From the NCBI GenBank assembly GCA_037903475.1, contig JBAJFG010000002.1, positions 5,025,501 through 5,089,500 on the forward strand: DNA of 64,000 bases, in the 5' to 3' direction. The stretch is from Ancylostoma caninum (Eukaryota > Nematoda > Chromadorea > Rhabditida > Ancylostomatidae). The notes under the pieces are model-generated. The model was not told where the DNA came from. It was given only the letters and a program-made list of their open reading frames with translations, and made no database searches. The position numbers and the translations under genes were made by a program. Below are positions 22,680-34,110 of the stretch, one piece after another. The number at the start of each line of letters is the position of its first letter. Position 1 is the stretch's first letter.

Positions 22680-23709
22680 TGAAAAGCTTCCTGACACTCA
22701 GATGACTACACGAACGGTGTGTCCTTCTTCAATAGGGCGTCGAGGGGAGCCCGAAGACGACGCATGTCTGGTATGAAGGCGCCGTAGTAGTTTATCATTC
22801 CAAGCAGAGAGCGCAGTTGTGTCTGGTCTTTTGGAGGCGGCATCTTAGTGATAGCTCGGACTTTTCAGGATTAGGGCGTCATCCGTCTTTGTCAACGATG
22901 TTGCCGAGGTATCCTATCTCCGGCATCATGAAGTGACATTTGTCGATGTCGACGGAACCCATAACTGGAGATTCTCTCAAACAATGCTTCCAGCTTCTGA
23001 ATATGTTCATCTGGGGTTTGTCCAGTGACGATGACATCATCAAGGTAAGCGGCGACGCCCGAAAGGCCAGCGATCATTGAGTCAATGACTTGCTGGAAAA
23101 ATCCAGGGCGGACTTGACTACAAAAGGAAGTCTATTGTAGCGAAACAGTCCACGATGGGTATTGATCGTGAGGAGTTCCCTGGAATCTTCATCCACTTCG
23201 ACTTGTAAGTAGGCATCCGCAAGGTCAATTTGAGAGAACAGCTGGTCACCATTTAGCTTCGTGAATATCTCCTCTATTGTCGGGAGTGGATACTGATGTA
23301 GTATTAAAACGTCTTTTGAACCCGTGGAGAAATCGGTACAAAGTCTTATATTTCCATTGGATTTCTTCACAACGAGTATTGGCGCAGCCCAATTGGAGTG
23401 ATCGACGGCTGTAATGACTCCTTCACTCACCAAACGATCGATCCCCATATTGACGGCTGGCTGGGATGCGAAAGGCAGAGGTCTTCTTTGTCGATAGACA
23501 GGACGAGCATCAGGCTTGAGGAAGAGTTTCGCCTTCGTTTTCGTGCAGTGTCCAAGTCCAGGCTTGAAGACGTCGGCGAACTTGGTCTTCATCTTTGAAA
23601 CTGTGTCATCGCGGAATTTTTCTAGATCTGTGGCTGCCGATCTGCAGTGATACTGGTCCTTAAGCTGTAGGTAATCGGGCATGTAATCGGGCATACCACT
23701 CAAGTCCAA
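22680..23709 (-). pseudogene. Gypsy reverse transcriptase, frameshifted
   Basis: Motifs GVITAVDHSNWAAPILVVKK, KSNGNIRLCTDFS and QIDLADAYLQVEV in one frame (23709-23074), then AAYLDDVIVTG (the catalytic YLDD) in the next (23077-22892). Disrupted between 22890 and 22625, where the RT end and the connection to RNase H lie. Broken by at least two frame changes. Confidence 0.8.
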
Positions 23710-24007
23710 GAAGATCTGTGGATTCAGTCACATAGCAACTTCCATTTCCAGAAACTGGTTTTCTGTGTCGGTCGTATATAACGAAGTTGGCGTTGAAACG
23801 TCCTAGTATCTTCACCGATGAACCTTTGGCAGTCTCCACCGGTATCGTCGTCGACTCGGGTTTGGGTGATCCAGTTGCTTTCCATGTCTTGTGGGATACC
23901 ATGGTAATGTCAGCAACGGTATCGAGTTGAAGGCGAGTTTGTAGGCCGTTGATGTGTACTTGCAGGTAGGTACGTGCATCGTCATTGCAACTTGCTCGCA
24001 ACGGCAT
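23660..24007 (-). pseudogene. Gypsy protease fragment
   Basis: Frame overlapping the Gag end. It contains an aspartic protease signature LQLDTVADITMV (usual glycine replaced by valine) and ILGRFNANFV. It probably begins pol after a frameshift from Gag. The altered active-site triplet argues against activity. Confidence 0.7.
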
Positions 24008-24942
24008 TCTCGTCCACGACGCTTTTTAAACCGGCTATCCTTCTTTGGGATTGGCTTTTCGGTGCTCGGCCGTGGGTGTGGATTTCGTTCTTTAGAAAAC
24101 GAGAGGTTTCGAGTACTCACTTTCCGAACTGGATGTCTTTTCTTCTCCATCGGTCTCCTCCGTTGAGCTGCTTTGACTTCCTTGTGCTCCATCGTGTAAT
24201 TGTCGTATCTCAATGTAACGAACGTTTCGCACTTGTTTATGAAGTCGTCGAGGGCCGGGGAGGGCTCAACTTCGCCTATTCTGTTGAGGCGGAGTCGCTT
24301 TTCGGAGTGTGATGGGTCTGTGAGACCGGCTATGAAGATGAGGCACTTTAGCGAATCGCTGTCTACCTCTTTCATCAGTGCGTCCTCGAATTTCTTCTTC
24401 ATCGCGTTTCCGAAATCTCGGTATGGCACGTAGGTGTTGGTCAATGACGGGCACATCGATTGCAGGAACTCGCATCGGCGGCGAATTACAGTTTTCTTCG
24501 GTCCGAAAAGCTTTGTTAGGTTTCGGATGGTCTCTGGGAGATCGACGTCCTTTGGCAAGAGCGGCAAGACATGTTCAGAGTATGTCTTGTATGCGGCTCG
24601 GTCCAACTTGTCTACGATCAGGTTTCGCTTTCGTTCTTCGGATAGTGCTGCTCCACGATCGTCAATCACTGGTCCATATCGTTTGTACCAGGCATCGAAG
24701 GTGGTCTCGTCGTCCGCATTGTAGTTGAATACAGGTAGGTCGCGGATGAGATCACTGTATGAATGATCATTCGGAATTGGGGTGGAGGTGGGGGTGGTGG
24801 GCTGACGTGTGGTGGCATCCTTCTGGTCGACAAGGTGAGTCACGAGCTGCTGGAGCATTTGCACCTGTTGTGACTGGGCCGTGAGTAGTTCGGCGAGCCA
24901 GGTGGGTGCTTCTTCGACTGTAGCGGTTGAGCGACTCGGCAT
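23812..24942 (-). CDS. Gypsy Gag
   Basis: ATG-initiated frame of 376 codons right after the 5' LTR leader. Residues 1-60 are glutamine-rich and helical, then a retrotransposon Gag core (DLIRDLPVFNYNADD, FDAWYKRYG, KLFGPKKTVIRRRCEFLQ). The basic C-terminus (KKDSRFKKRRGREC) leads to a cysteine-bearing stretch, but no complete CCHC knuckle is seen and the last 60 residues overlap the protease frame. Forms the virus-like particle of the element. Described as a relic only. Confidence 0.82.
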   Translation of the reverse strand: MPSRSTATVEEAPTWLAELLTAQSQQVQMLQQLVTHLVDQKDATTRQPTTPTSTPIPNDHSYSDLIRDLPVFNYNADDETTFDAWYKRYGPVIDDRGAALSEERKRNLIVDKLDRAAYKTYSEHVLPLLPKDVDLPETIRNLTKLFGPKKTVIRRRCEFLQSMCPSLTNTYVPYRDFGNAMKKKFEDALMKEVDSDSLKCLIFIAGLTDPSHSEKRLRLNRIGEVEPSPALDDFINKCETFVTLRYDNYTMEHKEVKAAQRRRPMEKKRHPVRKVSTRNLSFSKERNPHPRPSTEKPIPKKDSRFKKRRGRECRCEQVAMTMHVPTCKYTSTAYKLAFNSIPLLTLPWYPTRHGKQLDHPNPSRRRYRWRLPKVHR

Positions 24943-24992
24943 CGTGCAGTCTTGGCTTGGCTTGGTAGTTGAGCTTCAGTCCTGATCGCCAG

Positions 24993-25198
24993 TGATGTGG
25001 CCTTTGAACGGACAGTAGTCTGCAGGAAGCGTTTATTGGCGAAGCAAATGGACAACTGACTCAACGTCACTAGACTAGCCCTTTTATAGGGCTTGGTTGG
25101 GGTGTTTATAAACAAATACAGCACAAAGTCCATGAGCAGTAAAACAACACCGAGAGCGGTTATTGCTCAACTCAAGAATGTTCGCCTATGATACAACA
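24993..25198 (-). repeat. 5' LTR of the Gypsy element
   Basis: 206 bp, TG...CA ends, with a TATA box (CTATAAAAGGG) at about 25079-25089. The primer-binding region follows at about 24991 (CTGGCGATCAGG in minus sense); the tRNA was not identified. Confidence 0.88.
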
Positions 25199-26456
25199 AA
25201 GAAGAAAGGCAACCTGCGGATTGCTCAAACTATCGGCCAATACGTCTACTGTCTCAGAGCATGAAGATATTCGAACGCATTATCGACCGCCGAATACACG
25301 AGATCATCAGTTACCGCGAACCAGCGTGGGTTCGTAGCCAACTGCGGAGCTATGGATGCAGTCCATGCGGCTCGACTGATGATCGAGAAACATCGAGAGA
25401 AGCAGAAGCCACTGCATCTAGCATTCCTCGATCTGGAGAAAGCCTTCGATCGCGTGCCACATAAAGTCACGGCATTAAAGAGGAGCTCATCGAGTGGGTT
25501 AGGATTCTCTAAGCGGACCCAGTGCAGGCGGCCGCTTGCACGTCAGCGGAATTTCCCATCTCCGTAGATGTATTATACATCAAGGATCAGTCCTCTCACC
25601 GCTTCTCTTCATCGCCGTCATGGACGCTGTTACGAGAGACCTCCATAGACCGATGTCATGGACTCTACTGTACGCAGATGACGTCATGCTCGCATCTGAA
25701 CAAAAGGAGGCCCTTGAACGACAGACACAGGCCTGGAGCGAAAGCGCGGTTTGGTCTTCGGCTCAATGTCAATAAGACTGAGTATATGACGACCGATATG
25801 AATAAGCACGCCACCATTCAGGTTGATGGCAATGACCTCCCGAAAATCGACTGTTCAAGTACCTCGGCTCAACACTCTCAGCCGATGGCAACCTAGCCCA
25901 TGAAGTCGTCAGTCGCATCAACGCTGCATGGCTTAAGTGGCGCTCAATGACGGGAGTGCTGTGCGACAAGAAGATCCCGGATCACTTCAAGTCGAAGATG
26001 TATTGAGCAGTTGTTAGACCCTTCGCACTGTATGGTGCAGAATGCTGGCCGGCCACCAAGGAAGTGGAACGCTGGCTGAGTGTGATGGAGATGAAGATGT
26101 TACGATGGATGGCTGTTATCACGCGTGTGGACCGCATACGCAATGAAAAAATCCGAGAGCGGTTCGGCATCGCCACGATTGCTGACAAGCTCCGCGAAAC
26201 CCGCCTTAGATGGTACGGCCACGTACTGCGCGCCAACAAAGACACGGTCTGCAAAGTAGGTCTTGATCTCGAGGTACCAGGAAAACGACCAAAAGGACGG
26301 CCGGAGCAACGGTGGCTGGACACACTACATGCGGATCTGAAGCATCTGGGCGCCCACCCAGACCAGGCCACGATAGAGCTAAATGGCGTCAGAAGACCAG
26401 AAAAGCGGATCCCGCCAACGAACGGGACAAACGCTAAAGAAGAAGAAGAGTAAATC

Positions 26457-27129
26457 GCAAAAATATGTCAACCACTTCAACTTTCTTTTTGATTGAACGA
26501 ACGACTATTTTTGTCAAAAGTCTTCAACCGCACCTTGTATATATATGATTGAGGCTGCGGCCTCGCGGCCATCGCATATTCGTTTCGTTAGAAATGGACA
26601 TGCCACGTTGACCTGTCGTCATAGAAAATCTTCCGCAACTGGCCACGTGCATCTAGCACGCGACTGACTCAAGCAATTAATACAAATTGCCTATTACGGA
26701 GACGTGGCTCTCCTAGTGCAGGTATCCGTAAGCAACGCGTTAAGTTGGGATTTTCGCAAGAGGATCTTCGTGAAATTCGGATTTCTCGAAGAAGAGAGAT
26801 TTCTTTTTTGTTCCGACTCTAGAAAGGCTCGTGCTGGTTCATGCAAATAGATACCGCCCTCGTCGGACTGTTTTGCAAAACTCAACTCAGGTTTTGACAT
26901 GTGCAGCGCTCATGCGATGATCTTGTTTGTGGCAAGGAACTAAAACGTTCCCAAGCGGCTAGACAACACGCCTGAACCACTTCTGTAAGAGTATTGTCTG
27001 GACGCAAACTAACGTGTGACGAAGACGCCATCTGCAATGCAACCTGTAGTGGCAGGACAGAAGAATGGGCATCAAGAATAGGCCCACACACTAGAACTCA
27101 ATTTCGACCAACGCTAACTCTCTGCTCAC
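26457..27129. other. No supported gene
   Basis: Two minus-strand frames of about 68 codons (26694-26900 and 26882-27091) have reasonable amino-acid content but no motif, partner exon or splice pattern that convinces. Nothing else is visible. Confidence 0.4.
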
Positions 27130-27409
27130 CAGTGGCGGACGCAGAAAGTGGGCGGGAGGGGGGGCGTGGGAAGAAAAGTGGGGTCTCCGCCGTTTTATGG
27201 ACCCAGACGGAAAATAAAATTAATAATAATATTAATTATAATAATAAACAATAAATAAAAAATATATTAAAAATAATAATAAAAATAAACAATTAAAAAT
27301 AAACTAACACAAGATTTTTATTTGTATTGTAAAGTAATTTCGAAAATTTGGCGACCCATTCTCGGGGGGGGGGCGCGCCCCCCCCGCCCCCCCCCTGCGT
27401 CCGCCACTG
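27130..27409. mobile_element. hAT-like MITE (280 bp)
   Basis: Terminal inverted repeats CAGTGGCGGACGCAG / CTGCGTCCGCCACTG, flanked by the perfect 8-bp duplication CTGCTCAC (27122-27129 and 27410-27417). The interior is AT-rich (taataat runs) next to long G and C runs. Sequence ends and 8-bp duplication fit the hAT superfamily. Too short to code. Confidence 0.85.
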
Positions 27410-27826
27410 CTGCTCACTGAATGATGTTCTTGTGCAGTGATGTCTAGCACTGCAATAATGCTATCGGCTAAGCTCTGTGAGCAGCCTACTTCCTTCCCTG
27501 ATCACCACTGTAACCACTCGTCTTGAAGAGACATCAGATAGCAGCTCGTGAAATACTGCGATCTTGTAGCAAATCTCCTAGCATAAAGTAATTGGTCGTT
27601 TCTTCGCTTTACTCCGCGTTTGAATTTCTGGAATTGCATCAGCTCTTGTTTTAGAAACGTTTTGCGATAAACCTCACTCATGACAACGATAGCAACACGG
27701 AGTGATCGCATACATCAAGCAAAGTGCAGATACACCTTCTCACTAAACAACCTTTTCTACATCTTTTTCATGCTTTCCTCTTATGGATATGCTATCACCG
27801 CCGTTACATTAATCGTTAGTTTCAAC

Positions 27827-28983
27827 CAGGGATGAGCGGAAGTCGCCGGAAGTCGGAAGTCGGAAGTACAGAGTAGCCAATACATATATGTACACGGAGA
27901 CTTGAATGGGGGAGGAGGTTAACCAGATCTACACGGAGACTTGAATGGGGGAGGAAATTGACCAGTGTATTGTTAGATAGACGAGTGTTCATTTGAAAAG
28001 CTTCATCCAACTGTGCCCATGAATGACGTTACTCAGGAATTCAAAAACAAGAAAAATGAGTCACCGATGAATAAAGAAAAAATAAGTACTAGTAAACCAT
28101 GGTGGTCAGACAAGGAAAACTCAACAGTTGAGATGAAAGCTTTTTGGAGTGGTGTAACCATCATACTGCTCCCAGAGTCACGGCTTATAGTGAAGTATGT
28201 AGAGCCTTATTAGCGCCATTTTCGTTCCACTCCTCCACTCTACGGTAGTTTCTCTTGTCAATTATCCAGTAGAATTTTCACATCTTCTGCGCAGTATCCT
28301 GTGCGACACTATGGTTTGGAAGAACTAATTGTTGTTTCTGGATCATTTCTACAGTATTTAGTCTGTTGATAGTACGCGTAGCGTACTGTCAACTGACTAA
28401 ATAGTATAGAACACTGAGCGAGGGTGGATAGTTTCGAGGTTTTAATTGCCCTTTTCACCATGTACCCAATGTTTAGCAGCATTCTCTTATCCAAACAACT
28501 CACTCTCCGACACTGTGATTTCCTTCACATGCTGATATATAGCACTGAACTCAGTAAACATATTTGGTACAACATTAACAGTAAAACCGCAGGCAGCGCA
28601 ACGCAACTTTTAGAATTTCATTCTTTGAGAGAAAAAAAGGTGAAAGTTCCGGCTAGAGGTTGTTGTCTTTCTATGTTCGTGTGGTACGATGGAGTACGAC
28701 AATTCATGCAAGAAAACAGAAGACAGACAGAAAGCTCCAGTTTTAGTATATGTATTACTGCTGGGTAGGGTAGATGGTGTCGGATACCTGCTAAGAAACT
28801 CCATGAAACTCATATGACAAACCTGGTACATATGAAAAACTTGGACAGCTTGGTCACCCTTCAAAACTTCCGAAAACTTCCGGCTTTTTTCGCTATTTTT
28901 CGGAAGTCGGAACTCGGAAGCCCAAAAAACGCCGGAATATCGGAAGTTTCGGAAGTCGGAAGTCGGAATTCCGCTCATCCCTG
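27827..28983. mobile_element. hAT-like non-autonomous element (1157 bp)
   Basis: Ends CAGGGATGAGCGGAA / TTCCGCTCATCCCTG, flanked by the perfect 8-bp duplication GTTTCAAC (27819-27826 and 28984-28991). Near both ends ggaagtc is repeated several times (27840-27870 and 28860-28970), like subterminal transposase sites. A 34-bp tandem repeat (acacggagacttgaatgggg) lies near 27890-27960. No transposase frame. Confidence 0.85.
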
Positions 28984-28991
28984 GTTTCAAC

Positions 28992-30548
28992 TGGTAATCT
29001 AGACTCACTCCTTATTGTGGTCTTGTTACCGGAATTTTTAGTTGTCAATCTTCTATCTCGGACCCTCCATCTACATAATAAATGCAGGGTGTAGCCCAGT
29101 AAGCGAAATATATTTGCGCTGACCGACCCCAGTAAGCTCCGCTCACTGGCTCTGATGCTCGGGGCGGACAAGCTGTTGCAAGTACGTACAGAAAAACAGA
29201 CATGTGCTGAGCGGAAAGAACACATCGCGGTCCCTAGAACGGAAACTTATCGACTAACAAGTCAGCATATCGGACGTGTCAACTAGCAAGGCAAAACTTG
29301 TAGGACAGGCAAAGTTATCAACTTCTGTTAGGTTCCCTCCCCCCTTGGTCAACTCCATTTTCGCCCCAAAACTATCAGCTGCTGCCTTTACTTGCATCCA
29401 CCTGCTAGGTTACTTTTTCACGCTTCTTCTTAATATTGTGGTGGAGGGTCGTTACCCACCCAAGGCCATTTCGTCCAGGTTTTTATCATTATGTGTTCAT
29501 TAAATGCAATTTTTTTGAAGTGTTCATTGTTTCACCTGTTCTTTTTTTGCTAGTCTATTCGGAGTGGTGTTTCTTGGTATGAGACAAGCAGCAACAAGCA
29601 AAATCCGTGTACAGTATTGATTTATTTTAGAAATGCACCTAAGAAACAAGGGATGAAAACGAAGCCTGCCTCAAAAGCGGCGTTACATAAATAATGGTCT
29701 TTTCTATGGTACATAAGCACAAACACCTTTGAAGGTAACATCCTCTCAAATCTTCGTGTTAAAAATTTTGCTGGATTTCGAGGTTTTGAGAGACCATCAT
29801 AGCTATCACACCTACATAATAAAGCGATAGGCCTTATTTCGAAATTCTGAGAAACAAGGATTCAAGAAGGATTCAGTTTTACCAGCCATGTTAGAACAAC
29901 CTGAGAAATGGACTGCTCAGACAATCAGTGCGTGCGACCCGCGTGCCAAAGACGTTCAGCGTGCGATCCGCGTACTTTGCCTTGTAGCGTGACAAACAAG
30001 CGTACCATCGGCGTATTTAGTGGTGTTAGCGTGCGACCCGCGCTCACAAATCATTGTGCAACAATGCGTAAAATCCCACACGGAAAAGCACAGAAGGCGC
30101 CATTTCGCAATTAAACTGACTGACTATGTGCGTATTTCCTACTGCGTTTTTATGATCGTTCGTTCCAGTTCCCCGGTTTTGAGGTTCCGAACTAACATTA
30201 GCGTAGAAAGTGGTTCTCTGCTTACTCCCGTCATGTTGAATTCCTTCATTTCTTCATTTATCGAATACTTCCGAACAATCATATCACTTCGCTTTCAACG
30301 TAGTCTTCGTCGAGGCTGCTATGAGCATTTATGATGCTAGTGCTATGCATTAGACTGTAATGTAGCACCTGATGGAGTTCTCGTTCTCACTTTTGGGGAA
30401 GTGCAAAGTTCAAGTATGTGAACCCGGCTGGTGAACGTCTTAGTGTAGATGAAATGTAGCTGAAGTATTCGAATCTAATGCATGTCCTTATGGGCATCAT
30501 CTATAGATAGGTGTTGTTAGCATTTTCACTAATGTTCTTATGTTTCAG
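28992..30548. other. No supported gene
   Basis: Short frames only. At 29925-30060 a GC-rich patch repeats gcgtgcgacccgcg and relatives and resembles the patch near 33060-33240. An exon of the plus-strand gene may lie near 30380-30410 (ends TTCAA|GTATGTG), but its frame could not be fixed. Confidence 0.35.
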
Positions 30549-32664
30549 TGGTTGGGACAGCTTCGGTTCCCCCACCCCCTGCAGTGCTCAAGATCGACAG
30601 ATCGCCGTGAGTGTTAATGTTATGTTACACAAACTTAGATGTTGGTCAAGAATAAATGTTTCTGGGACCTGAGTTTGTTAGTTTTATAAGTTTCTTTCAG
30701 AACTTGGCTATCTTCCGTCGATCAGATTTTCGGCCACCGGACAGAGTGGGCGCACGAGTTTACGGAGGTTTGTTGGTAGGACGATTGTGAGTCCAATGAT
30801 TACATACGATAACGTTTAATAAGGTTTTTTCTGTTCCAGAGAATGTGGAGGAGTACATTTTGGAGCGCGAACGATTGTACGCAGCACATTTGGAAGAACA
30901 GGAGTCAAACTCGAATCGGAATGAGGTGGAGTCAGGTACGTAGCTTGTTTTTGTTTTGAGTGTCTGAGTTCTTTTACGCCTTCGTTTTTAGTGTTTGGTT
31001 TGAACAACTCATTTTACAATTGTTCCATATGCGTGTAATGTTGTGTGTACTAGCGCCCCTTCGGGACGCTAGAAAGTGGGGTGGGGCAGCCACTTGAGGT
31101 ATGTGCAAACATTTCACACGTGCGAAATGCTTAGAAGATTATCAAATAAGCAAAACCAATCATTAACTGAGCTCAAATATGAAGTCCTTCTTATGAGTTG
31201 CGTATATTCTACGGGTCTGGTCGCCTCGCCAAGGTCAGGCTTCGAGTCTTCTCGCGATCCTAGTATTGCTTGCAAATTCTTGATCACGCATTCATATGTA
31301 AAGCTAATTTCCGATGCAATGATACTACCTACTCTTTTTTGTCACATTTCTTACGTCCAACTGATGAGCTTCTGTTTCAGTATACAGGGAGCACATGTGC
31401 ACCTTGGCATTTTCCCCACGACTGGGCCACGGCGAACCTATTCTCCATCAATGAACACGTATGCTGGCGTTTTCCTCACTAAGGGGAACCATACGGACCC
31501 ATTCTCCATCCGTGCACCCGTTCCCTGGCGTTTTCTCACTATTGGGCCAAGACAGGCCCAATCGATGGGACCCGTATCTCGGCGCCTTCCCCACTTATGG
31601 GGCCAGGGCAGACCCAATCCCCATCCATTGACTCGTTCCCTGGCATTTCCCCCCTACTGGGCCACGGCGGACTCTTCCTCGATCGTTGGACGCCTATCCT
31701 GATGTTTTTCTGAACTACAGGGCCCCGGCACATCTGTCCATCATCAATGCACAATTCTAAAGTAATGAAAGAAAATTAGGAAATATTTGGAAAGTTTGAT
31801 CAATTGCACAACTGGTTTCAGAAAATGTCACAACAACTTATAGGGACGCGTTCTTCGTTAGTTCGTTGCTGTGTATTTGATTGTACCGCCCTCTTGAAAA
31901 TAGACTGATCCTCAAGCTGTATAATCCCCATGGACCTCAATGAAAGGTGCGCAAAGAGCACATCCCAACTAAGGAAACCGAGAGAGACCTACTTCTACGG
32001 CCTTCACGCCATGTACACGTCTTTACGACGTATTATAGTCCAGTGCTCCTGAATTGAGGTCGATGACAAAGCTCCACCAGAGGGTCTACTCTGCTCCGTA
32101 CATTGCTGCTATGCAATGTCAAATCGCTGTAAACACTGTCTCGCCCGCTCGAGACAGCTAGCCGCTGGTCCCACCGCAAAATCCCGAGTGCACCCAACTT
32201 CCACTACGTCTGTGCACCTATGACGAAACATCGGCCGAGTGCCCCGTCAGCTTCGCATCCTCGCGAGGCACATTCTATAACTGAACCTCACGGCGAGCGC
32301 ATGCGATCACGTGCTGGTCCAAACCGCCTGCGCTCTAGAAAATTTTGCTGCACTACCATGATTTACATAAGAGGATTGTTCCATATGTAATTTAGACGTG
32401 ACGTGCGCTCGTACGGATATGACCAGATTGGGAAGAAGTGGATCCCAAACAATGTAAGACTCAAATCTCGCTACATTTTGCATCACATTTGAAGTGGTAA
32501 TGTTTCTATTTTCGGAGGCAAGCCAAAGCCCTGCTCCTCAGCTGGATCCCGAGGACAGCCCCCTCCAAGACGTCAGCACCGAGCAGAACGTCAATGAGAA
32601 CGAGGATCCCTGCTACGCATATGCGTACGCCGCAGCTGACTATGGAACCAAAAACTTCTTGTAA
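30549..32664 (+). CDS. 3' exons of an unidentified plus-strand gene
   Basis: Proposed exons: 30549-30606, 30701-30767, 30840-30935, 32396-32453, 32518-32664, ending in TAA. Most have good splice ends (GTTTCAG, CTTTCAG, GTTCCAG; GTGAGT, GTACGT, GTAAGA). Best frames: the third exon is charged and helical (VEEYILERERLYAAHLEEQ), the fourth reads YGYDQIGKKWIPNN and the last is acidic (LDPEDSPLQDVSTEQ, then YAYAYAAADYGTKNFL). Phase agrees between exons 2-3 and 4-5; exon 3-4 needs a shifted donor. First-exon frame is uncertain. The intron at 30936-32395 holds a repeat. I do not recognise the family. It converges on the megasynthase, with 2.7 kb between stops. Confidence 0.4.
31050..32150 (+). repeat. 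Dispersed repeat with hairpin head and internal minisatellite, copy 1
   Basis: Starts with the hairpin ctagcgccccttcgggacgctag (loop cttc) spread over 31050-31072, followed by gaaagtgggrtggggcagcc. An internal minisatellite at about 31390-31745 has five units of about 60 bp built on gggccacggcgracc and ccattctccatc. A conserved block near 32085-32135 (ctctgctccgtaca, tatgcaatgtcaaat) follows. The same three parts recur at 39805-40170. It lies in the proposed intron of the plus-strand gene. The ORF at 31076-31702 is a repeat artefact. Confidence 0.65.
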
Positions 32665-32939
32665 TTCGTTCACTTAGTTCTCTGTTTTGCCACGCTGCTG
32701 AGGAAGCAGAATTTTTTTCTTACTTGTTACATAATGCTAAAGCTCAAAAAGTAGTGTAGTAAAAGTAGTAGAACTTTTAGATTATTGCATCAAGAAACTT
32801 AGGAATGACCTAGAATTTTAAGCATTAGTACGGTTGCTTTTGATTCTGCATACATAATCCGATTCGTATAACATTCTATTAGGTATATTCCATCTCCTTA
32901 GGAGCCACTTCTATGCTATTATAATGTAATGAAGAAGTT

Positions 32940-32945
32940 AATAAA
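32940..32945 (+). terminator. Candidate polyadenylation signal of the plus-strand gene
   Basis: AATAAA about 276 bp downstream of the proposed TAA stop at 32664. Confidence 0.35.
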
Positions 32946-33059
32946 AAGTTCAATGGCAACGCTGTCCATATGTTATTATTCATCTGTTCTCCATAACGTT
33001 GAAGTTACTTGTATACAAGAAGAATGACTAAAACAGCAAAAGAACCATCAAACAAGCAT

Positions 33060-34110
33060 GTATAGCGAGCGGGGGTCGTTTAGCGTGCCATCGGCGTGAT
33101 TATCGCCGCTCGCACGCTGATGGGTGCGCGGGCCGCACGCTGCGGGCATTAGTCAGTCAGCGGCGTGCGCCTGCAGTGCTATCGGCGGGACCGGTGTCCG
33201 ATCGCACGCTGATGGGTGCGCGTGCCGCACGCCCTCAGTGTCTGAGTGTATTACAAATCTCAAATCGCCTAAACTTGACACCGTGTTCAGGGAGCGTGCG
33301 CGGCGGGACCAAAGCGCACATAACATAGTCCACCCTTTAGATTATCTGGCTTGCACATGCGCACTCTACTTGCATACCTTATTTCTTCGCATTTTTTGTG
33401 TGTAGAAAATGAGGTTGGAGTAGTTTTACTCCTTATGCATATGTAGGATGGATGAATTGGTTACGATTGATTGACTTCTTTGATTCAGTCTTTTTTCTTC
33501 TTCATTCTAAACAAGCGTATTCTAACTATTGTACACTCGTCTTTCACTGACATGTGCTACTCGAGATCATCTTGGTAGAGAAGTTTTTAGCGGCACTTTG
33601 AGATCGCATCCTGATCGCACCCTCATCCTCTCCATTGTATATGCATTATTTCATAGATGGGTTCGGTTTTCAAACTTCTTTTGAGACAATTATGTCTCAA
33701 TTGACAGAAAGTTTTGCCCAAAAAACATCATCACTGCAAAAAGAGATTTGGGAACGCCAAGTCCAATATTTGATGCTTCTCGAAAGATCGCATACATTGC
33801 TGACATTACCTACCTCACTCATAAGTTCAGTTTGAAACAAACTTAGCCACCACCTTCTTACAAAGTTGGCTACAAGTATTATATATAGTGAGTTCCTGAT
33901 AAGCCATCTGAACAGGGAAAATTTTGGTGCGTCGTAGGCTGTTTGCGCGTTAATGCACTATCTCCAGATGCTGTATAATCCAAGCCTCGGCGAGAAGAGC
34001 TGGCGCTAGGGGAGCGGCGCATAAACTTGACATAATCGCATAAAGTCGACACCGTACTCGGAGAGCGCGCGAGGCGTAGTCCGCCTTTTAGCTTGTCGTT
34101 CTTGCGCCTG
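33060..34110. repeat. GC-rich repeats
   Basis: The block tcgcacgctgatgggtgcgcg occurs at about 33110 and 33202. A second pair, acaccgtgttcagggagcg near 33275 and acaccgtactcggagagcg near 34048, each followed by agtcc-rccttttag-like sequence, is a diverged direct repeat about 770 bp apart. No coding. Related gcgtgcg-rich sequence lies at 29925-30060. Confidence 0.45.

Larger units (their letters stand above)
20526..25198 (-). mobile_element. Gypsy-type LTR retrotransposon with both LTRs
   Basis: LTRs of about 205 bp at 20526-20729 (3') and 24993-25198 (5'), in minus-strand sense starting TGTTGTATC and ending CACATCA. The flanking 4-bp repeat AAGA (20521-20524 and 25199-25202) depends on whether one extra base is counted in the LTR. 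Gag then protease, RT, RNase H and integrase follow in Gypsy order. A polypurine tract (AGGGGGGAGG) abuts the 3' LTR. No envelope-like frame. LTRs differ at only a few positions, suggesting a fairly recent insertion, but pol has frameshifts, so the copy is probably inactive. Confidence 0.9.
19880..26456 (+). mobile_element. RTE-type retrotransposon, family B, plus-strand copy (split by Gypsy element)
   Basis: Left part (about 19880-20525): connector (REKKRFDYVF, AVAAAKAEHYDNV) and the start of the RT (SRHWNSAEWLTSF, DWRKSTLIPIWK). Right part (25199-26456): HLAFLDLEKAFDRVPH, a degraded catalytic region (LYADDVMLASE near 25670), LKWRSMTG, YGAECWPATKE, RLRWYGHVLRAN and GRPEQRWLDTL, ending in a glutamate-rich tail at 26453. 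No endonuclease, so 5' truncated. Frameshifts near 25260, 25480 and 25780. The sequence either side of the Gypsy insertion joins as one RT frame. Confidence 0.85.

Noticed and set aside
27502..27711. Minus ORF (SLRVAIVVMSEVYRKTF...) and neighbours at 26694-27091 as exons of one gene split by the MITE
   Set aside because: Composition is protein-like, but phases and splice sites do not join convincingly and no family was recognised.
33635..33835. Plus ORF with a coiled-coil-like stretch (MSQLTESFAQKTSSLQKEIW)
   Set aside because: Isolated, short, no splice context; could be a retroelement scrap, but nothing supports it.
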